From NCBI GenBank assembly GCA_003554185.1, contig PWFU01000107.1:1-64000 (forward strand): a stretch of DNA of 64,000 nt, written 5' to 3'. Every line of letters starts with the position of its first letter. Within the stretch, counting starts at the first letter, position 1. This document shows positions 51,983 to 60,116 of this stretch, one piece after another. The translations under genes and the position numbers were made by a program. Under the pieces are notes generated by a model. That model saw only the letters and a program-made list of their open reading frames with translations. It made no database searches and was not told the DNA's origin. The stretch comes from Candidatus Dojkabacteria bacterium. Its GTDB lineage: Bacteria > Patescibacteriota > Dojkabacteria > SC72 > T1SED10-24.

Positions 51983-52948
51983 TTAGGTAATGCCAGTAAA
52001 TATACATAATGGTTTTGACAAACTCCAACCTTTACGCTTAGCCTTGATTATACCCGCTATGGTTAAAGCGCTTTCATTTGATGTTGATAAATTATTTTTT
52101 CTAAGCAATGCTTGAGATTCATCTATTTCTTTGTTACTTATAACCCATCCATGTCCATTAGAATCATTGATAATCTTCTCTATTTCCTTTGCTCTGTGTC
52201 CAATGCGATCAACAATGGATTTTGCTTTACTTGTCTTGGTAGGTAAAAAGTCGCTATCAAAACTTCTTGCTATTGTATTCACTTTGGTTGTTTGTACAAT
52301 ATGAATTGGTCTTTTTAAACTTAGTCCTTCATATATTCCTTTAGTTGTATTTCCACTGGATGTGGGTATAAAGATGGTGTCAAAATCTCCCTCTATTTCA
52401 CAAGCTATTGTTTTAAATCCTTGCCATCCGTATGGGTCAACAGATCCTCTTAAGGAGGTTGTATTATTTTTTTTTGAGTATTGTATTTCTTTACTTAATG
52501 GTTTTTGGGTGAAATAGAAGTTGATGTTTTCAAAGCTGCAATCTTTTTTACAAAAAAGTTCATTAGAAACTTTATTATCTAATATCTCTGTTAATCTTTT
52601 TAGTTTTTCTTTAGAAATTTTCTCTGAAAGAAAAACATGTAAAGGAAAATTTGTATTTTTAAGAATGTTTATTGCACTTATCGCAGCATTACCTGAAGAT
52701 GATATAGAAAAGTTTTCTTTACCCTCTTGGATATGCGCCGATATTTGATATGCTAATCCTCTGTCTTTGTGCGAACCTGTGGGGTTTAGATCTTCCCTTT
52801 TTATATACAGATGTTTTAATTCTAAATCTTTAGCTAAATCGGGATGATTCTCTAAAGGTGTATTTCCTTCTTTCGAGGTTAATCTGTTTCCTGGCTTTAC
52901 ATGAGGTTTAAGCAAATCATGGTATTGCCATATTCCTTTTTGTCCCAT
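51983..52948 (-). CDS. Threonine-synthase-like PLP enzyme
   Basis: A fold-type II pyridoxal-phosphate enzyme of 321 residues. GNTPLENHPDLAKDL and IKREDLNPTGSHKDRG (about 48-63) contain the PLP lysine; SSSGNAAISA holds the substrate loop, and IPTSSGNTTKGI the phosphate-binding loop. This resembles threonine synthase but is short, lacking the N-terminal domain. No homoserine kinase or other threonine genes are seen, so a different beta- or gamma-replacement reaction is possible. It heads the PLP, ATP-grasp, NlpC-like, mraY cluster. Confidence 0.87.
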   Translation of the reverse strand: MGQKGIWQYHDLLKPHVKPGNRLTSKEGNTPLENHPDLAKDLELKHLYIKREDLNPTGSHKDRGLAYQISAHIQEGKENFSISSSGNAAISAINILKNTNFPLHVFLSEKISKEKLKRLTEILDNKVSNELFCKKDCSFENINFYFTQKPLSKEIQYSKKNNTTSLRGSVDPYGWQGFKTIACEIEGDFDTIFIPTSSGNTTKGIYEGLSLKRPIHIVQTTKVNTIARSFDSDFLPTKTSKAKSIVDRIGHRAKEIEKIINDSNGHGWVISNKEIDESQALLRKNNLSTSNESALTIAGIIKAKRKGWSLSKPLCIFTGIT

Positions 52949-52953
52949 ACCAC

Positions 52954-52959
52954 ATTATA
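52954..52959 (-). promoter_or_regulatory. -10 box of the PLP enzyme gene, leaderless type
   Basis: TATAAT ends 5 nt before the ATG at 52948, in the 30-nt gap after pcm. The -35 region is weak. Confidence 0.5.
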
Positions 52960-52978
52960 TCACAAGATAGGGTTACTC

Positions 52979-53590
52979 TTATTCGATAAATGGAACAAAA
53001 ACAAAACCTGGTTTTTCTCTTATGGTTACTAATTGTTGTTTTTCTTTTTTCAGTGTAATGATACTTTGAAATACTGGAGGCCCCATGGGCGCAACGATTA
53101 GTCCATCTTCTTGTAATTGGTTTACGATCTTTTTAGGTATTTTAGAACAAGCAGCACTAATTAATATTCTATCGAAGGGAGCTTTTTCTGGTAAACCTTC
53201 GACTCCATTTCTGTTGTATACTTCGATATTTTTATAATCTTTTAGATTATTTTGTGATTTATTTGCTAAACCTTCTATTATTTCTACACCGTATACTTCT
53301 CCTTTTCCTCCTAAAATTGTAGAAATTAAAGCAAGAACATATCCAATTCCGGACCCTAGTTCAAGAACCTTTTGTCCTTCTTTTAAATCTAAATCTTCCA
53401 GCATATGAGCTATGGTATAGGGTTGTGAAATGGTTTGGTTAAAACCTACGGGTAAAGCTCTATCTTCATATGCTTGATTCTTAAACTCTTCTGAAACAAA
53501 ATCTTCTCTCGGGACTTTTTGAAATGCAGCTATGATATTCTCTGAAAAACCTAAATCTTGTAATTTATCAATCAAAACATCTTTATCCAT
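52979..53590 (-). CDS. pcm: Protein-L-isoaspartate O-methyltransferase
   Basis: Repairs isoaspartyl residues using SAM. The 203 residues show VPREDFV, LPVGFNQTISQPYTIAHML (family signature, about 46-64), VLELGSGIGYVLA (SAM loop) and GLIVAPMG. It follows mltG by 4 nt; TAGACT lies 6 nt before the ATG. Confidence 0.94.
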   Translation of the reverse strand: MDKDVLIDKLQDLGFSENIIAAFQKVPREDFVSEEFKNQAYEDRALPVGFNQTISQPYTIAHMLEDLDLKEGQKVLELGSGIGYVLALISTILGGKGEVYGVEIIEGLANKSQNNLKDYKNIEVYNRNGVEGLPEKAPFDRILISAACSKIPKKIVNQLQEDGLIVAPMGPPVFQSIITLKKEKQQLVTIREKPGFVFVPFIE

Positions 53591-53594
53591 AACT

Positions 53595-54674
53595 CTAGTC
53601 TAGATATTTTTTTACATTTTCTAAATGCCCATCATGTGTTTTTGCAAAGTGTACTTGCCTTGATTCATTTTGTTCGTGTATAAAATAGTGGTAGTCTGAG
53701 GGCTCTGGTGATACAGCGGCAGCTATAGATTCAAATCTTGGATTGTTTATTGGGGTTGGTGGTAATCCAACATTTTGGTATGTATTGTAGGGTGATTGTA
53801 CTTGAAGATCATCATATGTGGGTCTTGGTCTATTTTCTCCTGTGACATAATTTATTGTAGCATCAGATTCTAATTTCATCCCTATTTTTAATCTATTATG
53901 AAAAACGCTTGCTACGAGTGGTTTCTCTTCGTCGGTATAGCTTTCTTTTTCAACTATAGATGCCAGTATCAAGTTTTGATAAAGAGTACGGTTGGTTTGT
54001 GATTGTTGTAGATTTTCTATCCTATTCATAAATTCTCTTACCAATCTTGATACTATATCTTTTGTTTTTACTTCTGGGTCAAATTCGTAAGTTGCTGGAT
54101 ATAGGAAGCCTTCTAGGCTATTATTTTGTGGTTTATTTATTTCTAAAAACTCTTCAATATCTTGGTCAAAAGTATATTGATTTGGATTTTCAACAATGTT
54201 TTCAAATTCTTTAGAGCTAAAATTACTTTCATAAGCAACAAAGAATTCATCTTCTAGAATGTCTGACATTTGTTTGTATGTTATTCCTTCTGGAAATGTT
54301 GCTCTAATATTGACGACCCCTGCCTCTTGAAGCTCTTGTATAACTTCTTTAAGGCTCATATTTTTGTTTAAAACAAACCTCCCTGCTTCTATTCCGGAAG
54401 CTAATTCAGGATTTTGACGTAGATACATATTATAGTACTGCTTGTTTATTTCTAAATTATTTTCTTTCAATTCTTGATGAACTTCCTCAGTACTACTCCC
54501 TGGTTCTATTTCAATAGTTATTCTTTCATCTTCATCGTATAATGGTTCTTCTATGTATTCCCTGTAGTTGTTATACATAGAATATGCTACGATTCCTCCA
54601 ATTACTACTATTACCAGGAGGAGCAAAGTAAATATCTTTTTTATTGATGTTTTTGCTATATATTTGTTTTCCAT
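53595..54674 (-). CDS. mltG: Endolytic murein transglycosylase MltG
   Basis: Cleaves nascent glycan strands and sets their length. From ATG 54674 (residue 13 of the longest frame) it has 359 residues, with AAAGG 5 nt upstream. One membrane helix (about 13-33) is followed by a LysM-like region (about 55-110) and the YceG domain with ILASIVEKES (catalytic Glu), VFHNRLKIGMKLESDATINY, YNTYQNVGLPPTPINNP and FAKTHDGH. An earlier ATG at 54710 is less well placed. Confidence 0.94.
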   Translation of the reverse strand: MENKYIAKTSIKKIFTLLLLVIVVIGGIVAYSMYNNYREYIEEPLYDEDERITIEIEPGSSTEEVHQELKENNLEINKQYYNMYLRQNPELASGIEAGRFVLNKNMSLKEVIQELQEAGVVNIRATFPEGITYKQMSDILEDEFFVAYESNFSSKEFENIVENPNQYTFDQDIEEFLEINKPQNNSLEGFLYPATYEFDPEVKTKDIVSRLVREFMNRIENLQQSQTNRTLYQNLILASIVEKESYTDEEKPLVASVFHNRLKIGMKLESDATINYVTGENRPRPTYDDLQVQSPYNTYQNVGLPPTPINNPRFESIAAAVSPEPSDYHYFIHEQNESRQVHFAKTHDGHLENVKKYLD

Positions 54675-54753
54675 AGAACCTTTCTTTAAATATATTCCAT
54701 ATTCTAGCATATTATGTTAAAATGGTGTACTGTTAAGATGAGTTTTAGATTCT

Positions 54754-54921
54754 ATGAAGAAGATTATAGAGTGCTTAGAATGTGAAAATGAAATAGAACT
54801 TGTTGAGAAGGAGTATCGTGTTGGTGACATTGTGGAGTGCCCTTTTTGTGGAACTGAGTTAGAGGTTGTTGATGTAACTGATGGTGAATTAGTTTTGGAT
54901 GTGGTTGAAGAAGAAAAATAA
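54754..54921 (+). CDS. LysW-like zinc-ribbon carrier protein
   Basis: A 55-residue gene between mltG and rlmN. The protein has two CxxC knuckles (IECLECENEIEL and VGDIVECPFCGTELEVV) and an acidic end (VVEEEK). This closely follows LysW/ArgW, the amino-group carrier proteins that hold glutamate or aminoadipate intermediates in lysine or arginine synthesis. Those carry a C-terminal EDWGE whose final Glu is the attachment point; here that tail is missing. It may be a plain zinc ribbon or a carrier with another partner. It ends 1 nt before convergent rlmN. Confidence 0.75.
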   Translation: MKKIIECLECENEIELVEKEYRVGDIVECPFCGTELEVVDVTDGELVLDVVEEEK

Positions 54922-54922
54922 T

Positions 54923-55924
54923 CTACCCCTGTAGCATCCCACAGGCTGATTTGGTATCTTGTCCTAGGCTTTTCCTAGTTGTGGTTTTAATTCCTTTGTT
55001 CTCTAACTTTCTTTTGAAATTTTTAATTTCTTTTTCCTTGGTAGGATGAAATGTATTATCTATCATGTTATATGGTATGAGATTGATATGTATTAACTTT
55101 TTGTAATTTCCTAGATCTTTTAAAACAAATTCTTGTAAAGCTTTGAGATCTTCTTTTTGATCATTAACGCCATTTAATAATGTATATTCTAAGGTTATCC
55201 TTCTATTTGAGAATTCGAAATATTCGTATAAATCCTCTACTATTTGTCTCAAAGGCATTTTTTTTGCTATAGGTATTAATTGCTCTCTCTTTTCTTGTAT
55301 TGCACTGTGTAAGCTAATTGCCAGATTTATTTGTGTTTTCTTTTTAAAGAACTCCAAAACTTCTTTACCTGTCCATATGGTGGAAACTGTTAATCTCCTT
55401 TGTGACAGGTTAAATTCTTCTGGATTAGTTAATATGTCTGTACTTTTTTCTAAATTTTCTAAATTTAAGAAAGGTTCTCCCATACCCATGAAAACAATGT
55501 TTGTAATTTTTTTATCCTCCTCTTTGAGTTTTCTTGCAAAGTGTAATACTTGATCTATTATTTCCTGATAATTTAGATTTCTTTCAAAACCCATTTTACC
55601 TGTTGCACAGAATTTACCCCCTATTGGACATCCTACTTGGGAGGATACGCAAATGGTGTTTCTATCATTTTCATGTTTTAATAAAACTGCTTCAAATACT
55701 TTTTTATCTTCTGTTTCAAATGAGGTTTTGATTGTATCTTTTTCAGATAATGTATTTTTTTCTTTTATGCTCGGAAATACAATATCCTCTTTGATCTTTT
55801 CTTTTATTTCTTCTGGTAGTGTTGTAATTTCATCAATGCTGTTCACAAGATTTTTGAATGTTGCATGATTTATTTGTTTTTGTCTAAAATTTGGAAGTTT
55901 GTATTTTTCAAGATTTATGTACAT
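54923..55924 (-). CDS. rlmN: RlmN-family radical SAM methyltransferase with altered cluster motif
   Basis: RlmN methylates C2 of A2503 in 23S rRNA and A37 in some tRNAs. The 333 residues keep family features: CVSSQVGC with the methyl-carrying radical Cys, GMGEP, and the C-terminal SACGM with the second mechanistic Cys. The cluster motif, normally CxxxCxxC, reads CPIGGKFC (about 98-105): the middle Cys is Gly (codon GGT). Two of three iron-sulfur ligands remain, so activity is doubtful unless another residue serves. Confidence 0.93.
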   Translation of the reverse strand: MYINLEKYKLPNFRQKQINHATFKNLVNSIDEITTLPEEIKEKIKEDIVFPSIKEKNTLSEKDTIKTSFETEDKKVFEAVLLKHENDRNTICVSSQVGCPIGGKFCATGKMGFERNLNYQEIIDQVLHFARKLKEEDKKITNIVFMGMGEPFLNLENLEKSTDILTNPEEFNLSQRRLTVSTIWTGKEVLEFFKKKTQINLAISLHSAIQEKREQLIPIAKKMPLRQIVEDLYEYFEFSNRRITLEYTLLNGVNDQKEDLKALQEFVLKDLGNYKKLIHINLIPYNMIDNTFHPTKEKEIKNFKRKLENKGIKTTTRKSLGQDTKSACGMLQG

Positions 55925-55932
55925 ATATTCCT

Positions 55933-55957
55933 AGTATATCAAACATTATGTTATAAT
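55933..55957. promoter_or_regulatory. Divergent leaderless promoters of rlmN and the acidic protein gene
   Basis: In a 38-bp gap, the minus strand has TATACT (55933-55938) 8 nt before the rlmN ATG, and the plus strand has TATAAT (55952-55957) 5 nt before ATG 55963. The two -10 boxes are so close that polymerases would compete. Confidence 0.55.
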
Positions 55958-55962
55958 TAAGT

Positions 55963-56472
55963 ATGGGTTTTAGATATGAATTGCCGCCTGAAAAACAGGG
56001 AAAACAGGGAAAACAGATGAAGATGAGTGAAGATGGTGAAGGTTTTGTATATATTGAAGAGGAAGATGTAGATGAGAATGATGAAGAATCTGCAAAGATG
56101 ATTCAGATGAGTATGGATGATTTCGATACTTCTGCCCATGAAAAAGAAAGTCAAGAGGAGGTTGATGAATCTGAAAAAGATAAGAGAGAATCCAGGGTTG
56201 TTGGTTTGAATGAAGGAACTAAAGTTTGGGTTAAGATGGAAAGTGGATATTTTGAAGGATTTTTGCTAGATGCTATTAATGCTATACATTTAAAGGATGT
56301 AAAAGGATATCCTTCCTGGTTTCGTTTTTATCAGAATGTAGAAGATCTAGAAAGAGTTGATGAAGTGGATGTTTATTTTAATGGCAAATCAGTTACTATG
56401 AAAACTCGAGATCGAGACCGTTTTAGAGCTCTTAAGAGTGATCAAAGGGCTCGTAAAAAAATAAAGGAATAA
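55963..56472 (+). CDS. Unknown acidic protein
   Basis: I do not recognise this 169-residue protein. It starts with a short KQG repeat (EKQGKQGKQ), has an acidic disordered stretch (about 25-75), then a compact-looking domain (about 80-145: GTKVWVKMESGYFEGFLLDA) that could be a small beta barrel, and a basic tail (RALKSDQRARKKIKE). The 3' end is 3 nt from the convergent clpC. Confidence 0.75.
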   Translation: MGFRYELPPEKQGKQGKQMKMSEDGEGFVYIEEEDVDENDEESAKMIQMSMDDFDTSAHEKESQEEVDESEKDKRESRVVGLNEGTKVWVKMESGYFEGFLLDAINAIHLKDVKGYPSWFRFYQNVEDLERVDEVDVYFNGKSVTMKTRDRDRFRALKSDQRARKKIKE

Positions 56473-56475
56473 GCT

Positions 56476-58905
56476 TTATTTCTTTTTCTCAATGTTTATC
56501 TTATTGTCTTTTGCTTTGACTAGCAGTTTGTCTTTATCTTTTATATCTTCAGACAAAAGTTTCTGAGAAAGCGGGTTTTCAATCTCTTTTTGTATTGTTC
56601 TCTTTAGAGGTCTAGCACCAAATTCAGGTTCAAAACCAACTTTTGATAGGTGTTTTATTACAGAATCATCGAATTCTACTTCAATATTTTGTGCTTTTGC
56701 CATGTTTTTAACCTCTTCAAGTAGAATTTCTACAATATTTTCAATCTGTGATTCATCTAATGCTCTAAATACTATTACATCATCTAATCTATTAATAAAT
56801 TCTGGTCTAAAATAATTCTTAATTTTCTCGAAAAGGTGGTTGTATAATTTATCCCATTTTTGTTCCTTCTTGTTCTTTTTCATATATTCCATTATTTCTT
56901 TAGAGCCTATGTTACTTGTTGCAATAATAATTGTGTTTTTGAAATCTATTGTTTTTCCTTTACCATCTGTTAGTCTTCCATCATCTAGTACTTGTAATAG
57001 TATATTGAAGACATCTTCATGTGCTTTTTCTATCTCATCTAGGAGTATGACACAGTAAGGTTGTCTGCGAACCTTTTCTGTTAATTGTCCTCCTTCTTCG
57101 TATCCTACATATCCTGGGGGAGAGCCTATTAGTTTTGAAACGCTGTACTTTTCCATGTATTCTGTCATATCTAGTCTAATCATCGCTTCTTCATCTCCAA
57201 ATATTTGTGTGGCTAGAGTTTTTGCTAACAGTGTTTTTCCTACTCCTGTTGGTCCCATGAAAAGGAATGAAGCAATTGGTCGGTTTTGATCTTTGAGTCC
57301 TACTCTTGCTCTTCTTACTGCTTCTGAAACTGCTTTAACTGCTTCTTCTTGCCCTACTACCTGTTGGTGCAGGCATTTTTCTAGCTTTAGAAGTCTTTCC
57401 TTCTCTTTTTCTTTGAGCTGAGCAACGGGTATACCAGTAGTTGAGGATATTACTTCAGCTATATCATCACTTGTGACTCTAGGTGTTCCTGTTCCTCTTT
57501 GCTTATTCCACTCTTCTTCTTGTGGTTCAAGTTCTTTACGTAATTTCTCTATTTCAACCTTTTGCTCAGCACTTTTTTTATGTTGCCCTGAGCGGCTTAA
57601 TGCTTCTCTTTCTCTTTCTAATCTATTTATTTTGTCTTTGAGCTGCCTTATACCTTCTGGCTCAGATGTTTTATCTAATTTAACCTTACTACATGCTTCA
57701 TCTACTAAGTCAATTGCCTTGTCGGGTAAAAATCTATCTTTTATATACCTCGCAGAAAGATGTGCGGCAGAACTTAATGCTTCATTTGTTATTTTTACTT
57801 TATGATGGGCCTCATATTTATCTCTAAGTCCATCTAGAATCTCAATTGTCTGCTCAATAGTTGGTTCATTTACTAAAACTGGTTGGAATCTTCTTTCTAA
57901 GGCGGCATCCTTTTCAATATATTTTTTGTATTCATTTAACGTAGTAGCCCCTATAACTTGGATCTCTCCTCTAGCTAGAGCGGGCTTGAACATATTTGAT
58001 AAATCCATTTGTCCTTCTTGAGCTCCAGATCCAACTATTGTGTGCAACTCGTCTACAAAAAGTATTATATCTCCACCAGATTTTTCTAACTCAGATATTA
58101 TTTTTTTAGCTCTCTCTTCAAACTCTCCTCTGTATTTAGATCCTGCTACTAAACTTGCGATATCGAGTTCCTTTACTTGTTTGTTCTTTAATACATCTGG
58201 CACTAAATCTTGAGTTATTCTATAAGCCAAACCTTCTGCAATTGCTGTTTTTCCAACCCCTGGCTCCCCTATTAAAACGGGGTTGTTTTTCTTTCTTCTT
58301 GAAAGTATTTGAACAACTCTTGTAATTTCATCGCCCCTACCTATAACGGGGTCAATTTTTCCTGCTTTTGCATGCTTTGTTAAATCTCTAGAGAATTTGT
58401 CTAAATTAGGTGTATCAGTCTCCTGTGCAGCTTTACCTTCTTTATCTCCTTCTCCTACTGCTTTTACAACGACTTGTCTAGCCTTGGTGTATGAAATACC
58501 GTATTTAGAAAATATTTGTGATGCTAGACCCTCCCCTTCCTTAATTAAACCTAGTAGAATGTGTTCTCCACCAATGTAATTATGTTTAAGCTCCATTGCC
58601 TCTTGGAAACTAATCTGCAAAACCTGTTTCGCTCTTGGGCTTAAATTAGGCATTGAAGACACTGCCTGGGGGGCCTCTTGAGAGGATGATTTGATTTGTT
58701 CTGTAAGGATATTTGAATCAACTCCAAGTTCTTTGAAAATCTTTTGTACTACTGGATCTTCTCGGCATATACCCAACAGTAAATGTTCTGTATCTATACT
58801 CCTACTACCTGCTTCAAGAGCTTCTTCTGCTGCATATTGTATAGCATCACCTGCTCTTTCAGAAAAATATTGATTTATATCTATTGATTCTCCATTTTGA
58901 TCCAT
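56476..58905 (-). CDS. clpC: Clp protease ATPase ClpC
   Basis: An AAA+ unfoldase of 809 residues that feeds ClpP. It has two N-terminal Clp-N repeats (about 10-150), AAA1 with GEPGVGKTA (about 213-221), a middle coiled coil (about 410-470, GIRQLKDKINRLERERE), AAA2 with GPTGVGKTLLAK (about 549-560), and a C-terminal D2-small domain. No clpP is present here. Promoter TAGAAT lies 5 nt before the ATG. Confidence 0.97.
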   Translation of the reverse strand: MDQNGESIDINQYFSERAGDAIQYAAEEALEAGSRSIDTEHLLLGICREDPVVQKIFKELGVDSNILTEQIKSSSQEAPQAVSSMPNLSPRAKQVLQISFQEAMELKHNYIGGEHILLGLIKEGEGLASQIFSKYGISYTKARQVVVKAVGEGDKEGKAAQETDTPNLDKFSRDLTKHAKAGKIDPVIGRGDEITRVVQILSRRKKNNPVLIGEPGVGKTAIAEGLAYRITQDLVPDVLKNKQVKELDIASLVAGSKYRGEFEERAKKIISELEKSGGDIILFVDELHTIVGSGAQEGQMDLSNMFKPALARGEIQVIGATTLNEYKKYIEKDAALERRFQPVLVNEPTIEQTIEILDGLRDKYEAHHKVKITNEALSSAAHLSARYIKDRFLPDKAIDLVDEACSKVKLDKTSEPEGIRQLKDKINRLEREREALSRSGQHKKSAEQKVEIEKLRKELEPQEEEWNKQRGTGTPRVTSDDIAEVISSTTGIPVAQLKEKEKERLLKLEKCLHQQVVGQEEAVKAVSEAVRRARVGLKDQNRPIASFLFMGPTGVGKTLLAKTLATQIFGDEEAMIRLDMTEYMEKYSVSKLIGSPPGYVGYEEGGQLTEKVRRQPYCVILLDEIEKAHEDVFNILLQVLDDGRLTDGKGKTIDFKNTIIIATSNIGSKEIMEYMKKNKKEQKWDKLYNHLFEKIKNYFRPEFINRLDDVIVFRALDESQIENIVEILLEEVKNMAKAQNIEVEFDDSVIKHLSKVGFEPEFGARPLKRTIQKEIENPLSQKLLSEDIKDKDKLLVKAKDNKINIEKKK

Positions 58906-58910
58906 GCTCT

Positions 58911-58916
58911 ATTCTA
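58911..58916 (-). promoter_or_regulatory. -10 box of clpC, leaderless type
   Basis: TAGAAT ends 5 nt before the clpC ATG at 58905. No CtsR-like repeat or CIRCE element is seen in the 53-nt gap to murG. Confidence 0.5.
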
Positions 58917-58958
58917 GCATATTAAAAACTCGAAGGTAAAGTTTTCCCGTCTAAATGG

Positions 58959-60116
58959 TTATATACCTATTTCTTTGAATATTTTTTTTATACTATTCTT
59001 TGGAAAACATTCTTCTATGTCTTCTTTTTTAACCTTAATTTCTTTGTTAAGCATTTTATTTATTTCATCAAACAGAGTATCTGATATTAATTCTCCTTCG
59101 GGTATTATTTTTGTAAGTCCTAGGTTTTCTAAAACTCTGGCATTATGATACTGTTCATTCTTGTTTACCCAAGGTATTGGTATAAGGATGGATTTTTTTT
59201 GTAATAATCCAATTTCGTAGATGGTATTAGCACCTGCTCTACCTATAAAAAGGTCCATGTTGTTGTATACTGTACCAACTTCTGAAGAGTTTATGTATTT
59301 GATTGGATAAAATGAGTCTTGTTTTGATTTAGGTAGTTTTTGTCTATCTCTATTTAGTTTTTTATAATCATTGTGTATTGTATTATCCCCTGTTTGTAAA
59401 ATTATTTGATAATGTTGGACAAGATAATCTAGCATCTCCCTTATTGTTGCATTTATTATGTGTGAACCCTGGCTTCCTCCTGATATATATATAATTGGTT
59501 GTTTTTCTTTATTTTTCTTCATGTTTTTTATTACCTCTGCGATTTCTCCAGATTTTTTTTCTTTAAGCACATCTTTTTTTATTATGTTCCCAGTGTGTAC
59601 CACCTTGTTTGTAGAAAAGTGTTCCTTTGATTGGGGAAATGTAATGAATATTTTGTCCGCAAATTTTCCAGAAATTCTGTTTGCTAAGCCAGCATTTATT
59701 GTTTGTTCATGTATATATATTGGTATTTTTAATATCCAAGCTGAGATACATACAGGCGTGGTTACATAACCTCCTGTAGAAAATATTAAATCGGGTTTGT
59801 TTTTTTTCAATACCCTAAAACTATCGATTAGTCCTCCTATGCTTCTAAACAACAACCTTATTGTTTGAAGATTAAAATACCTTTGAAGTTTTCCTGCTCT
59901 TATTATTTTGTACTTTATCTCGGTCTTTTTCAATATTTTTTCTTCTATGCTTTTACCTTTTTCTCCCTCCATAGCAAGGTCTCCACCTATGTACAAAACT
60001 TTATCTAGCGCATTTGTATATTTATTTTCTAATTCTTCTATAAATGCGATGGCTGTATTGGTGTGTCCTCCTGAGCCTCCTCCTGTGACGACTATTTTTT
60101 TATCTAGTTCTGGCAT
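58959..60116 (-). CDS. murG: UDP-GlcNAc:lipid I N-acetylglucosaminyltransferase MurG
   Basis: Converts lipid I to lipid II at the inner face of the membrane. The 385-residue GT28 enzyme has GGGSGGHT (residues 12-19), FSTGGYVTTPVCISA, IYISGGSQGSHIINATI and RAGANTIYEIGLL with the UDP-GlcNAc-binding Glu. It overlaps ftsW by 17 nt. Confidence 0.95.
   Translation of the reverse strand: MPELDKKIVVTGGGSGGHTNTAIAFIEELENKYTNALDKVLYIGGDLAMEGEKGKSIEEKILKKTEIKYKIIRAGKLQRYFNLQTIRLLFRSIGGLIDSFRVLKKNKPDLIFSTGGYVTTPVCISAWILKIPIYIHEQTINAGLANRISGKFADKIFITFPQSKEHFSTNKVVHTGNIIKKDVLKEKKSGEIAEVIKNMKKNKEKQPIIYISGGSQGSHIINATIREMLDYLVQHYQIILQTGDNTIHNDYKKLNRDRQKLPKSKQDSFYPIKYINSSEVGTVYNNMDLFIGRAGANTIYEIGLLQKKSILIPIPWVNKNEQYHNARVLENLGLTKIIPEGELISDTLFDEINKMLNKEIKVKKEDIEECFPKNSIKKIFKEIGI

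Noticed and set aside
53595-54710. ATG 54710 as mltG start
   Set aside because: The ATG at 54674 has AAAGG five bases upstream and gives a normal short cytoplasmic tail before the membrane helix.
55985-56015. Short repeat in the acidic protein gene as a CRISPR or tandem array
   Set aside because: Only about three copies of a KQG-coding unit inside a gene.
58925-58945. Inverted repeat AAAACT/AGTTTT between murG and clpC as terminator
   Set aside because: Stem of six mostly A-T pairs with a nine-base loop; too weak for an intrinsic terminator.
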